64,000 nucleotides of DNA from Cinclus cinclus (lineage: Eukaryota; Chordata; Aves; Passeriformes; Cinclidae), in contig NC_085046.1 in the NCBI RefSeq assembly GCF_963662255.1, forward strand, positions 49,181,797-49,245,796, in the 5' to 3' direction. The notes under the pieces are model-generated. The model was not told the DNA's origin and searched no databases. It saw only the letters and a program-made list of their open reading frames with translations. This document shows, piece by piece, positions 36,501 through 51,500 of this stretch. The position numbers and the translations under genes are program-made. Each line of letters begins with the position of its first letter. Position 1 is the first letter of the stretch.

Positions 36501-39500
36501 CAGTTGTATCCCGAGTCAGCCGCTGGATTGTGCTGCCTTAGTGTTTGTAGGGCCCCACAGTGAGGCAGACTAGGGAACTTGCTCAGTGAAACTCTTCATC
36601 TTGGCCAGTTTATTTTATTCTTGGTTTAGCCCCTCCCGTTTGTGATTTAGTGCTCAGCTGTATCAATTCTAGAATGAGAGAGGTCAGTAGGAGTGAGTGG
36701 GAGTTGCCAGTTAACCTATTATATGAAAAGCTGAGTAAGTACTTGAGTTTATCCCAGCTGTTTATCCCACGCAGAGCTGAAACTGCTGTCTGTTCCTAAT
36801 TTACAGCTGATTGTTTATTAACCTACAAAGCCAAAAGGGTAACAATAGTTTTTTTTTCTTTCAGTCCATAATGATCTGCATTTTTTGCTTCAGTCTCTGA
36901 TAGTTAAGAAATGAAATTTTTGAATTAGCTGAGACAAAGTTGTATAACATTTTGTTGTCATTCAGAAAAAAAAAATTGTAGTCCCCATCATTTTATTCTA
37001 GATATGTTCTTAAGTAAGATCATTACTGCCTGCAGCTAGAGATTTCTGAGGGATAAAAGACATCTGAGAAACAGTATCTCTTTCGGCATTGACTAATGTT
37101 AAATTGTGATGCGTGTTGTATCAGAAAATAGTTAAAATCTGTTCAGGGAAACGTTTTGAAAAAAAAAATCAGGAACAAAAAGTGAAACAAAGTTCTGGAG
37201 TATTACTCCTAAGTTTCTATACCAGCTTTGAAATTCCCCTTTTTCACAGGGAAATTTTTTGTTGTGGTATTTTTGTCAAAAGATTTGCTAAAGTAGGAAA
37301 AAAATAATTTGCCTGGTAAAGGTCTGCTACCAAATACAAATTGAGCAATTTTTTTGTACTTTTAGGCCAGCATTTTTGTACTTTATTTATCAGTTAGACA
37401 TGATTTGAATAAGCAGTTCTCTGTTTCAAAACAGAAATACAAGTCCAAAATCACATTCAGCATTTTTCTTTTCTCATATAGTGTTGACCCATTGTTTTGT
37501 CATCTCATGATGTACAGATATGTAGATAATGCTGGGGAGAGAGTATCAAGGCAGTAAAGCAAGTGAGCATTCCAAAGTTGTGATATATTGGAAGTATTTC
37601 AAGTGTTTCAGTCTGAAAAGGGGAAGAACTCAATCACAGGAATTAAGTCCTGGGTAGAAAGTCGATTTCACAAAAAGCTGGGTAATTCTCTTGCTTGCAT
37701 ACAGTACCCTTTCTGGTGTTATTCTCAGTGCTGAACTCAGCCTTATGACTGGAATAAACCTTCTTACAAAAAAGACTCCTAGGACCTAGCAAAATGTTAG
37801 AAACCCTTGAATTTAACTCATTAAAGTGTCATCTCTGTTAGCAGTCTGCAGGAAGTGAGGGACTTTTTTTTTTTGCCTCCATTTCCAGACTCATTGAACT
37901 TCAGTTTGAAAAACAAAACAAACCTAAAGACACACACACACAAAAGAGAAACCAATCAAAACCCCCCCACAACTCCACTGTAAAACTGAGAGGGGCTTCA
38001 GCTGCCATGATATGCTTCCATATCAAATTTGTCTGCTATGTTTGGTATATTCTCACCAGCTTCCTGAAGTGGAACTGAGACTTCCAGGGCGCTTTTTCTA
38101 ACTTGATTCTAACGCCGATTCTAACTTGAAGGCTTGAAGGATAAAAATCAGTAAAGGTTATGAACGAAAACTAACAAACAATGTAGATAAACGTCTTGTG
38201 TGTATTTTTCTTCCTCTCAATGAGAAATACTTTTTTCTGGGTCTCAGCTGAAAAAAAGCTCAGTTGGATTCAAGTCCAAAGACAGGGTAATGTAATTATC
38301 CAGTTGATGAGGCTCTGGATTTTAGCTGTGTGCTAGCACTAAAAGATGTTAAAAATGCAGTGGGGTTTAAGCCCCCAAGAATTGTTTATAGTGTTCTTGC
38401 CTTTAGGAATTCAGTAGCTGAACGTTTCCATATTTGGTCAGAAGACTGTATGTTCTGTAGGGAGCCTTGAACACGCACTTTTCAGTCAAAGGAATTAATA
38501 CTAGAGAGAGATACAACAAATTTGTAATCACAGGCTTGGTCTGAGAAGGTAAGTGACAACAGCAACAGAGAGCTTGTATGTGTGCTCTGTCAGATATATC
38601 ACTTTGGGGTCTGGAGGCAGCACTGTTTGTTCTGAGAATTTAGTAAAGCTCTGGTGTTGCTTTTGTGGAGGACAGTCAAGCCTTACAAAAGCACAAGAGA
38701 TCCTTTGAAGGCATCTGCATGTGTATGACTGTTACATATCTTGTTAGCACATTGCAATGCTTTCTCCCAAATTCAGAAAGAGCAGGTGGAGTTCTGTCAT
38801 TCTTTGATTGTCTCTACAGAAATAGTGACTTGGTAAACAGAATTGGTAAAAATACTAACAGAGAGATTGGGAAGGGAAGGGAAAAATTGAACAGTATTTT
38901 TTCTCCTCAGGCAGTGTGGACTTCTGACTTCAATACAATATGAAGAGAAATTACTTCATACTTTGTTCTGGTATGCATATATAACTATGTAGTTGAGGAG
39001 AAAGATCTGTGAAATAGAACTGAAATATGGTTTACAGATAACTTTGAATCACCTTTTTTTTTTTACCAGTCAAAAAGGTAATAAAACAGCTTTTGAAGAG
39101 TATTAATTTAAAAGAAAACTGGTTTGTAGATGTGAACTAGTTGTTGAAACTCAGGAAGATGGAAAGTTCTCTGTGTCAAATGGATTTTAAGTAGTCTGTC
39201 CCTCCTCCTTCCCTTTTGGAAGTAAAAAACTGTTACTCCTCAGATAAAGGATTTTCCCTTACTGCTCAGGGTGCATACATTACTAGATGATGTTTAGGTG
39301 CTAGAAATACCTGTCACGTAACGTATGCTGTTTCCTAATTTTAAAAGTGATACTTTAGGGCAGACTGAAGGGACAGCATATACTTAGTTAGCAAAGGCAA
39401 CTTCATCTCCTTTTAATCTTTTTCTTTATGGAGTACAGCAGTGAACTAGAAATAGTTGAAATCCAAACATTTTTTTCTATATTTTTTGTGTTCATGGCCT

Positions 39501-42500
39501 GTATGTGTCAATTTGTAATGTTTCTGTAGTTTATTCCCTAGGGAAAAAATAGGGTAGTAAAGGATGGGAATGCAAAGTACTTTTTCCTTGTGTTAACATA
39601 GGTGTTTGTATATTTATGTAACTGAATAATAGTACAGAACTTCTATAACCTTACTTTACTTTTCCAGAATAGGTGTTGTATATTGACTCTGATTGTGTTG
39701 TTTCTACGAGGCTTTCTTAAATGTTGGAATATTTGTGGCTAAACAAATGAGGTTATGTTTTGAGCATCCAAGTAGCTGTTTGTACCACCTACTTTAACAT
39801 GGTGCTCCTGGGCTAAATTACTTCTTTCAAGGTTTCTCTCCCCAGAATTCTGCTCTGACAAGGGTATTCTGAGGAGCTGTACAAGTTTAGGTAGAGGAAG
39901 GGTGTTCTTGGGTGTAAATGGATCTTTTCCTGTTCATTTTTTTTAGCTGGTAAAGCACTCACGAACTTTATGGAAGAGTTTGTTCCCGCTACTCTCTGAA
40001 AGGAGAATAAATAGGTGGTTATAATTTCTTCTTTCTCTACTGGCTGCCACTGGCAATTGTGAGAGATGGCATTTGAGATACACCTTTTGAAATGTGTTGT
40101 GTACAGCATATCTTTGCAGCATTCTTGAGCTAAGGCACTCAAAATCTTAGTAGTTCCTGTATCATACTGCAGGTACTGTGTCCAGATTCTGTGTTTTACA
40201 CTGATGAGCCACAGAGGTATGTGAGAGATCTTGTTCTGCACAGCAGTATTGAGATCTAGTAAGTTTGCCACCAAATTTGTAGTAGTAGTGCATCCTTGTG
40301 CTTCCAAACTGCACATGTATAGAAACACAGCAGACATAATTTCCTTGATTGTAATTAAGAGATCAGGGACTGTAAACCATGATTCCTAGAGTGCAGCTAC
40401 CAAAAATTTGATTAGTCGAGAATTCCTAGCTTTTTGTGCTTGTTGACCACTCAGCCTCTTAAATGCTCTCTATGGATTTTATTTGCTTTGTAGTTAGTAA
40501 AATACATGTCTGTGTAATGCCCCCATTTCAGTTGCATTCTGTAAGGGAGGACATTCTGCCATCTATCCTGTTGGCCTCACTCTGAAAGAGGCACTTTTCC
40601 CAAACGCTCATTTACTATGACAGATTGTTTTTCCTTTCAATAAGGAAATGTTCAATTTGACTGATTCTTTGCATGTGGTTAATATGTTTTGTCATATTAC
40701 CTTCCTGATGCAATTGTTGAAGATACTTAAGGGTTCTGCCAAGCTTTACCTTGTGCTAGACTTGTAGCATAGCCTGGACTTGATAACCTTGTTCTTTGAT
40801 TTGATAGCAAACTTGGGCTCATTTCTTTATAAGAGGGGGCTTTCTTGGTAACCTGAGTTTTTGCAGGAAAGCAAAATCCGGACATTGTTTTCAAATAGTT
40901 TTCTTGCTTAGAGTTGTCTTAGCTTCTACCCCAGATTTTAATGAAATTTGCAACATATATTGCTGTGAGATCAGCAGGTGGTTACTTGTCAGTATTCTTC
41001 CCTGATCCTTCTGCTGGGCATCTTTGGTTGTCATGTGAGAATAGTTCCATTGTGAGTGGTCTGAAAATAAGGTCACCGAAGTTCAGATTTTGCTTCAGTA
41101 CGAGTTCTTCAGTGTCTTCTCTTTCGTTGTTGAAGTTCTTGTAACCTTAAGACTAAGAAATGCACGTCACATTTCTTAGCTCCGTGTGAGAATACTGGAA
41201 AAGACAGAAATATACCCCCAAACATTCAGGGCTAATTACTTAAGGCACATATGTTAACATGAAAATTCATCCTGAAGAATTCCATTTAGTGATGAATAGC
41301 TGCTGCTCTGGTAAATAATTTGAAATTTGGAGCTTTATTTTAGAACATTTTTATTGTCAGTGTGCAGGTCTCAGAATGGAATGCAAACAGCTGCTAGAGG
41401 ATTGTTATATGAAACATGTTTCCAATTAGACACACAAAAAAAAATTATGACACCATTAAATTTGTCAAATTGGAAATTACTTGAAATTGTTCATTTTGGG
41501 TAAAAAGTTTTTTCTTATGATACATTAAATGTTTCAAAGTAGGTATGGTGGAAGATGGTTCTAAGAGATTTAAAGCCTTGATGTATGTTACATCCTGTTT
41601 AAAACTATTTTGTGTTTATTTAGGTTCCTCTAAAGAAGGAGGAGCTGGAGCTGTGGATGAGGATGATTTTATTAAGGCATTTACAGATGTTCCTACTGTA
41701 CAGGTAAGACACTGTGTATATTCAGGTTTGTCTTCAGGAATATATTATTTGCAATAATGTGTTAACCTGCTTCTAAAATGCACGTAATTTTACAGTGTTC
41801 TGAGCAAGCATCATTGATTTTTCCCTCTTTTTGACCTTTAGAGTCTCCATGGAAAGCTCTTTATATTTTTCCAGTAGTTACCAAAAAAAGTGCCACGTTT
41901 TCTTTACTGTCCTACTAATTATTACCACATCGTGTTTTGGCTAAAATGCCTTACTGCTTTTCTCAAACTTTTTCAGGGAGCTAGTGAAAATAACTGCATG
42001 TTTTACTGAGAAAAATACCTTTAATAAGATCTTTCTTCTTTAATAAGAAGAGGAAACCTAACATAATGTTTGGAAAGTTTAGGGGTGCAATTTCAAGGCA
42101 TAATCAAGCAATAATAATCTAGGCAAATAATTTAAACAGCAATAATTTTATTTGCAGATCTGACTGAATTGTAATGTGTGTCTGGCATACATGTCCTTAT
42201 TCTAGCAATACTTTAAAAAATTAAATCCAGTGCCTTATTTTCATACTAATGAACTTGTTGGATTCTGAGTTCTTAATTAAAAGATCAGATTTTAATTTCT
42301 ATTATTTTAGTGTGGGAATTGCATGTATTTGATACTTTCACATAGTTAAGTCATTTAATATATGTGTAGCTTATGAAGGCTATTTTGAATGAATTTTCCT
42401 TGGGCAGTTGAGGTGTGGAACACAACCAAAAACTCAATAAGCCATGGTTCTCAAATTACATAGGGATTTTGTAAGACTCCCTTTTCCTGATATGTACTTT

Positions 42501-45500
42501 TCTATTTTTATTTCCCAAGCGTAGTTATTTGTTAGATCTGCTTCTGCAGGCAGCAGTACTGACTGCTTTCATGAGGGTGCACTCAAATCTCCATGATCCC
42601 TGTCACATCAAGGAAGGCTTTGTCTAACACTGTAAGAGCTTTGTGTATCTTTGCTTCTTCAGACTGTGTTAAGAATTCTTTGGAGGATGAAAATATGCAG
42701 CTCTTAATATTGTTTATCCCTGTTATGTTGAACAGAGCCATATTCCACAGAATAGAGAATGTGATACTTGTAGTTCAGTGCCTTAGTGTTCGCAGTCCCA
42801 AGCAGAGTTCTCTAATTACTCAGGCTGGTTGGTAGCACTGCAGGAACCAAAGTGGGGTGACCAAATAACATGGACCAGCACATGTTATTTTCCGTCTGGC
42901 TGCTGAATGACCTAGGAAGGTAGGTCATTCTCTAAACTGCAAGAGATAGAGGAGAAACACATTTGTCTATACTAATTTCCCTCAAGCTGAGGTCAGGGGA
43001 CAGGAGAGAAATGTGTAATTTACTCCAAAATTACCTATTTGTTTCATGGATGAACATGCAAGGGAAAAAAAACCTTATTTTTTTTTTTAGTGTCCTTAGG
43101 AATAATGACTTTCTGTCCAGATAAATCATTATTTCTACTTCCATCTTCATGCTTCTGGTTTTGGACAATCTCTCATCTTCCAGGAAAAAATACCAAAGCA
43201 GATTTCACATTCTGCAACCATGTTAATTACTAAGGAAGTGGAACATTTCTCTGTTAGACTTGTGAAGAAAGAATGTTTATGATCTGTAGTTTACCAAATT
43301 ATCCTGCAAGCAAATGACAGGATGAGGAGATGCAGTTGTTTGGATGTTTCTGGGCCCATTCCTGTGTCTCTTTTGTTTTCGTTACATTTATGGGTTTAAG
43401 TAGTGGCTTCAATGAAATTAAGAAAGTAAACTGTATGGAAAACCAGATTGCATTCTGGATGAAGATTAAGTGCATCTGAATTATTCAAATAAATTGAGCT
43501 TACTTACAGTACATACCCATACATACCCATACAGTGGGTATGTTTTAAGTCATCATTAAAAGTTTCCAATGGTAGATCTGTCTTTCCAGTAAGCTGTTCA
43601 TTTACTGCTCATCTTTTTTTAGGAATGTCATATTGTTTACTTGTACCCAGTTTTTAATCCCCATATGGAAAATACTTTCTGTCTGTATAGTTATTATTCT
43701 TACTTGTGTTTGAGCTTTTGATTTTTCTGTCTTTGATGTTGTAGTTGCCTTTAATGAGGAGTGTATATGTTGCCCTCTGATGGATAGCAGCATTTTATGA
43801 AGATGGGTGTGATTTTTAGATGTAGTCTGATGGATCTGTGTGCCAAAAAGTACTGTAGTGACAGGATTGTGCCTTCATATTCAGGATTACAACCATAATG
43901 TTTATACAACTTAAGCCTTTGCTGAAACAAAAGAAAATTCTGTGTTCTGGTTATAAAGAGTAACTCCCTTAATAGCTAAAATTTGTTTGAAAACAAGTTA
44001 AGTTCCTTTTATAAAGTCTGATGTGGGAACTTGTGAGCAGAAAAATGCATTATGTCATTGACTGAACACATAATTTCCTCTTGGCCTTCTAAAAGTGTAA
44101 TTAATTGAGGGCAGGGAGAAAAGAAATTATTAAAATATTGCCTTTTATTCCAGTGAAATTAAAGTAGGTATGTACAACCTTGAAAATACAGTATTTTTCA
44201 GTGGAATTATGGTTTTCATTTCATGACAAAATAAAATCATACCATTTATTAAATTCTACACTGCAATGCCAATTTGAATATTCCTCAGTCCAGTTCTGTT
44301 TGTGCCAGGTAATTAAAGAAAAAAAATTAATTCTTTACCTAGAAATGCTAATAGGGTGGACATTAACCCATTGAACAAGTTGTTTCTGTGTTTGTCTGGT
44401 GCCCAGCATGTTTTAGTCTTGCAAGAGTAACTATACAATATGGTCTCTTGTGACACAGAGGCTGACAACAAAAAAGTTCTGTTTTCAGAATTTGCTTAAT
44501 GAAACAGCTTGATAAGGTTTTCGTACCTTGATCAGGACCATAGGCTGAGATTTGAATGTTCATTTAACAGTTTGCAGTTAGATGCCATGCCACCAAAAGG
44601 TATCATCCTGTTCCCTTCTTCTTGCATTTCACTTCTTTATGATAAGTTTACAGAGAAATGCTGAGCTTCCAGAGAAATTTTTGTGTCTTCTCTTGTAGAA
44701 TGAGCTTTGTGTACATAAAAAGCTCTGAACTGAGCAGGAGACAGGTCAAAGTGCATTATGGTAAAAGGAGATCCTGAGAAAGTTGAATCGTAATGAATTC
44801 TGATGGCATGAAGTATCACTGTAATATAAAGTTACATCTTGAGTTAATCAATGATTAGTCCCTCACACTTTCAAAGAAAAATAAAAATACTCTTTCATAA
44901 TGGAAAATATTTTTGATAAAAAAGCTTACTGAGACACATGTAATTTTTTTTTAAGAGTAAGGTACTTAGAGAATTAGTGTTAGAATAAGCTAGAGTTATG
45001 TAACAACTATTAGTAGGCGACCAGTATACACAAATATATTAAATGGTGATAGAAAAATTGTGTTCGATTTTTGTGGGTAGTGGAGTAAAGAATCTGTTAC
45101 ACTTGGACCTAATTTTATTCACTAAGTAATTTGTTCATTTTTAGTTAATTATGCATCAGATGTTTAGTGACTTCTAGTGAAGGAAATAGTAATCGTGAGG
45201 AATAGCTTTCTGGGTTTTGTGGATGCAGTCATGTCTCCTGAATAGAACTGCAAAAGTGCTTCCACAGTGTATCCTGAAGAGCTCACACAGCTGCGTGTTA
45301 ATAAAAATCTCAGTTTTGTTGGTAAAGTATATTCAGAAATCACTTTCCACCTTTTAGTGAAACTGGTCTGGGTGTACTCATTAATCTGTTTCTGAAAAGG
45401 TTCCTACCCTGTTTATTCTGGAAACCCAATATGAAGGTGTTTTAGAGCTCTGATGTCTTTCACTTCCTCCATAATCCAGCATGAAAAATGCACGCCTCCA

Positions 45501-48500
45501 TAACCATGTTCTGTTAAGGTGTTGGAAAAAGAGTAGATGTAAATAGAGTTAAGGTTACGTGTCTTCTGTAAGTTAAGTTAATTTGATATGCTCAGGAAAC
45601 TGGAAAACTAGACTGTATTTGAAATAACCCTTACAGTAACTTGAAGATACCTGGGAAATTAAGGCATTTTAAAGAAGATAATCATTCAGCTTAACTGCAG
45701 AACAGAAGAAAGACATTGCATTGTTTTAATGGTAAGATTGAAGATGCATATATGCATGGTAGAACAATGTGTTCAAGAGACAGAGCACTTGAGCATTCCA
45801 TACAAAGCAAGGTGTCCTAGTCGCTGGCTCTTGTTTACTCAGTGTGCTCTTGCACATACAAAAATTGTATCTTGTACTTAAATAATGAGGGAGCATCGCA
45901 CCCTGCTGTTTAGGTGCTGCATAAGTTGCCATGCTGGAGTCCAGCTTTCACTGTAGAAAGCTATGAGTTTCCTTGAAGTCCTGACCCATATCTGCCAGCC
46001 CCATCTTGAAGGTGTCTCCAGTGGTGCCAGGTGCTTATGTATGGGTCAGTGAGTTTTGCCTAAAGTGATTATGTAAAAAAAGTTCTGATTGAAAAAACTG
46101 GAAATGTTTAGCTGAAAATACTTTAAAAATACCCAAAACTCTGACCAGATTAAGTTTCTGCTTAGTAATTTGCTTCATATTCTCTTAAATTTGTTCTCAG
46201 TCTGGAGGAAAAAGAAAACCTTTAAATTTTGCATATGCAGTAGAAGCAGAAAAAAAGCATCCTTTGACTTACATTCTGTAAAATAGAAGGGAAACAGTTT
46301 ATTTGACAACAATATTATTTTCATTTTATTATTAGTTTTTTAAATTATTTTCTTCTTTAAAAATCTGTTCTTATAAATGATACTTTTAAAATAGCAATAC
46401 ATAGAGAAGCTATGGAAGCTTTTTAATTTCATTTTTCAGACAAATTTTAATTTTAGTATTCTCACAGCCCAGTTAGCTTCTCAGACAGTTACAACTCCAA
46501 AAGAGTTGCGAGAAGTTAAAATGTTCGTTTTCATTAAAAGAGTGAGTATAAAAATGAAACTGGGTTTCAATAGTGTTGCAGTAGGTTATCTAAAACCTCT
46601 GCTTCTATTGAATTATTTATTCTTTTAAGTGGAGTTAATGAAATTGCGGATATGATTAGCTCATCACAAAGGTGAAGGGTAAAATCTTTGTGAAGAGCTC
46701 AAAGGAAAGGAAAATATTGAAAGGAAAATGTTACTTCAGCCTTTCTTTTTTTTTCATGAATATTCATTACTGGGTCCTGAAATGCCCATTTATAGCTCTG
46801 ACCCAGATCTCTAGAATTTTGGGGGTAAGATCTGTAGGATTAGGATTGTTTTTTCACTTTTCACAAGCTGTTTTTCTTCATCACATTACCTGGGATATTA
46901 ACAATATGAAGTTTCTTGGTTTTTTTATTTTTAATATTTCAGATCTATTCTAGTCGAGAACTTGAAGAAACATTGAACAAAATCAGGGAAATTCTCTCAG
47001 ATGACAAACACGATTGGGATCAGCGAACCAATGCGGTAAACTTTTTATCTGGTTTCAGGCTTGGGTGGGTGTACTTCAAAAAGCACAGACAGACAGATAT
47101 TTTAACATGTTTTTTTCCTAAAGTCATTATACTCCAGGTAGTGAAAGAGATATTCATTTTAATTTTTACACCTTGAATTTAGGTATACCAAGTAATCTTG
47201 AGTATTTTTTTAAGTCTAAAATGTATTTTTGCTGACATTTAAGTGGAAGCTTTTCTAAAAGCCATCATATATGTTTGTTTGGTGGTTTTGGAAATATATA
47301 TTCTACAGGTTAACTGCTTGCCTCAGTACCTGTTGTGTGCAGCTATGAAAAGTTCCACCTACATGGTTAACATGTTTGTGTGCATGTAGCATTTATAATT
47401 TTTTTATCAGGTTTATGGCATCTTAGTTTTTATAAACAGATATGTGAACAGAATTGTGTTCATGTATTTGTATTCTGAGATTTTTTATGCTCTAGAACTT
47501 AATACAAATTTTTTACAGTTTTTTTAAAATTACTGCCATGTATTTTGAAAATTATGTTTTAAAGACATGCCTATGTGTATTTTTCCATAGTGAAGCTGTT
47601 CTTTTTTTAATCTTGAAATGCGTATTGGCAGTGTCCTAACCCAAATGCATTAATTTTTTTAGCTGAAGAAGGTTCGGTCCTTGCTTGTTGCTGGAGCTGC
47701 ACAGTACGATGGGTTTTTCCAGCATTTACGGCTGTTGGATGGTGCTTTCAAGCTGTCAGCCAAGGATCTCAGATCCCAGGTGGTTAGAGAAGCCTGTATT
47801 ACTGTAGCGTAAGTACAGCTCATGCGCCTTCGTGTACATTGCTAGCTGTTAGTGTGGGGCTGGCTTAGAGGTGCTTTATCAGTGTTCCAGGAGAGATTCT
47901 GTTGTTGGACAACTGTACACTGTGACCGAAAGAGTCAAGTCAGGATCAGAAGCTACAGAGAAAAAGAAATGCCTAAAGGAATTTGTTCTCTTAGGGGATA
48001 CAAGTAGTTGATAATCCTGTAACAGACTGTATGCGAAGAACCAGTTACCATCATTGCAAAGTCATCATTAGTGTAGTTTAATACAAACTGCTGTGAATAA
48101 TACTGGGGACTTATTTTAGGATCACATGCTTGGGTGATAGGCACAGCACTTCACTGGGACTGTTTGTAAAAACAACACAAATAGCGCTGTAGTGGTTTAA
48201 ACATAGAGCATTTTGGTGAGGTAATACCTCCCATGGAATCATGGAATGGTTTTGGGTTGGAAGGGACCTTAAAGATCATCTAGTTCCAACCCACCTGGCA
48301 GTACAGGGACACCTTTCACAGGATCAGGTTGCTCAAAGCCCCACCCAGCCTAGCCTTGAACACTTCCAGGGCTGTGTCTGTGGGCAAGAGAGAAATTACT
48401 GGGATAATTTTAGAAGCCATGGCTAAACTGAAGTGAAATCTTCACCATTAGCATCTCATGGACTGCTTTAAATTGAAGGGCAGAGGAGAAAACCAGAGTA

Positions 48501-51500
48501 GTATTTCTCATTTCCATGTTTTCCATGACTTTTTTATCCTCTGTAAAGGCATTAGTGTAACCACTTTTTCAGTGGTCGTCTGAAACAGGAACACCACGGA
48601 GTTCACCCTTGCTATTCTGGTCTCCTGTTTGAACAAACTGAGGGGAAATGTTGAAGCATACGACAGCCCTTCCCAAGGAAATTGACACTTTGAGAAAATA
48701 ACCTTTCCTAACGTGAGGTCAGGAGCAGTGTACATGTACTCTGCAAATGTTCTCATCCAGGCCTAACTACCTGGAATTTTCCTTGATCCCTAAAACTTTG
48801 ATATATTTGATGTATCATTTGCTGCTGGCTGCAAATTCTTTTTATGTAATCTTTCTGCACAAAAGAAGCATTTGTTTTCACCAGTGGACAGTTAAACTAC
48901 TGTGTGTGGCATGTGTTTTTGTATTTCTTAAAACTGAAAACATAACCTTTAACAGACAAGGGTGTCAAATTTTATGTTTGGCTGATTGTGGTGAGTTTAG
49001 TAGTTTTTCCTGCATTTGAAAGGAAAAAACCTCAATAATTTATTTAAAATTTTAGGTTTATACACATCTCAAAGTGTGTTAAAAAGCAGAAATACAATTA
49101 TACTTTATGTGGACATGAAAATTTAGGCTTTCCAATTGTAGCACTTGTTTTTCATTATGCAGTAAGGTTATTCATGTTTAACTTCTTAGTGTGCCTGGAA
49201 ATTGTGAAATTGAGAAGTTCTTTTGTTTGGAAAGATGAATCTTTAAAATCCACAATGAGCTTCATTGTTTTAAGACTAAGAAATTAATTTATGTTTTCAC
49301 TTAACAGCCACCTTTCAACTGTTCTGGGAAACAAGTTTGACCATGGCGCTGAAGCAATTGTGCCTACTCTTTTTAACCTGGTTCCCAACAGCGCCAAAGT
49401 GATGGCAACCTCTGGGTGCGCAGCCATCAGATTCATTATTCGGGTAGGTGTTCCTCTCTCACTTTGCCTGCTAGGAATTTTCAGATAGTTGCTCTTGGCA
49501 GAGATAACAACTATACCGAAATACAGGTTTTTAAATAATTATTAAATAGAGGAGTAATGTTTCTCATATATATATATATATATATATAATTGTAATGTAT
49601 ATATGTATGCATATATATCCTTGTAACCAATTGGCAGCATTGTCATAGTAAAGATGGAAGAACAGGTATGAAAAGCATGTGTGTTTCCATGTTTTTGGGG
49701 TTTTTTTTGGTAATGTGTTAATTAAAAAAGACTTAAGTGTGTTTCAGAGGATAGCTGCCTTTAACTGCCTTCTTGGAAAAGACAAAATTAAGCTCGTAGC
49801 TAAGAAACTAGTGAGGATTTGAATAGTGCAAAAAACAAAACAAAGATATTTCTTTCTACATACACTCCACCCCCCAAAAGAATTGGAGCCATGGAGTTAA
49901 TGATAAAATGTTGAAGAGGCTACAGATACCTGGATGGTTCATAAAGCACAAGTTCATGAAAGAAAAATCCAATGAAAACTTGAATTTTAATTCAAGAACT
50001 TTCTAAACTGAGTCCTTAAAGCTATAGCCTATGGAACAGAGGAGTGCTCTATCCTAACTGTTTTCTATTGAATGTTACTTGAACATCTTCTACTGACTGG
50101 TGTCTCAAGCAAGATACTTTGAGTTTTGGGATTTGTACTGATATTTTTGTGTTTCACATGAAGTGGGAGATTGCCTATGGTTCCTACATTACAAGTTGGG
50201 GTGTTCTTAATGCCAAGCACTTAGTGCAATTTACTGTGGTCTCACCGGTGGTTTTAATTTTGTAAGTTGTTGGAAAGCCTAAGAGGTTTCATCACTTACA
50301 TCTTTTCTTGCCATCTTGAGTATGATTTGGAATGTGTACTTGCTCTGTCTGTCTGTGCCTCTGAATGTGCTCTGAGACCTCTGCATGCATGACCTTTGCA
50401 TCAGCACTTGAGCTAAGACAAAATCCCTGTGCATTTTTTCCCCAGACTCTTACATGGCACTGTGAGATGGCACAGACTTAAGAGTGAGGAAATGAGTACA
50501 CCTTACACAGGGTAGTTAAAACTGTAAGAGAACAATACTATTTGCAGTAGTGTAAGACAAGATCAAGCATGTAAGAAACTATAAACATCAACCAATTACA
50601 TTAAATTTGCTTTATTGATTCAGTTCATTTGAAGACAAGCTTACACATCAGCCCTGATTTTGTTTAAATTTCTGTTCTTCCTAGCTGTGACTTAACATAG
50701 TGGAGTTGAAGCATAAAAACAAGAAAATCCTATCCACAGTGTTCAAATACCCAACAAATAAATGGCATATGTGAGGTGTTTTGGTAGAAAATTTGGATTT
50801 CATAAATAAATATCCATAAGAAGTACAGCCCCATGCCCCTTTGGACTAAATTAGTATTGGTCTTTGATATAGGGGGTCTTTGTTCAATTGAATATTTAGA
50901 ACCCAAACTGCGGCAGTTTTTGGAGTCAGTGTTTTACTCAAAAACTCCTACTAGCATCCAGTGACAGCCAGTTCAGTTCCTAGTGCTTTACTGTGTAATT
51001 GCTGTAGAGTGAGTCAGCATAAAAACAAGGAGGCTGTATTATACCAGTGATCTTGAAGACCTTCATCTCATCTATGTGCCTTCATTGGATTTCATATTTC
51101 TTTTCCAGGAAGTCCTCACACTGCAGTCTGATTTCTCTTTTTTGATATTTAGTACATCAGAAAGCCAATTAAAAAAGGGGACAGGCAGGGAGGGAATCAT
51201 GGAGAGATGGCTTGGTGGCATAAATCTTTTTCAGAAGGAGGTGGGATTCAGGTTTGTTAACTGATCTTCAAGGTGGTTTGCAAGGAAGCATGTATCATTA
51301 CATCCTCTAAGGAGTAGGAGATGAAATGTGGCACCTTAAAAACTGTATGAAAGCAATCCTGAGGCTTTGATTCCTTTTAAAGAGATTACAACATCAATAG
51401 CACCGAAGACTTTGAATGTACAGGTTTCTCTATTTGTAAAAAACTTTATTTTTACTCCTGATTTGCCCGTTGTCCCTTTCTGGAAGTCATATGCCTATTT

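Larger units (their letters stand above)
26480..41623 (+). other. CLASP2: CLASP2 intron (15.1 kb)
   Basis: Large AT-rich intron. It contains an AT microsatellite at 32023-32040 with adjoining TG/CA dinucleotides, a 17-nt inverted repeat at 30704-30720 and a short CA run at about 37931-37942. Two relatively GC-rich blocks, at about 28200-30250 and 39800-41150, hold overlapping unexplained frames, mostly on the minus strand. No CLASP2 cassette exon, RNA gene or recognisable transposon was found. Confidence 0.65.
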
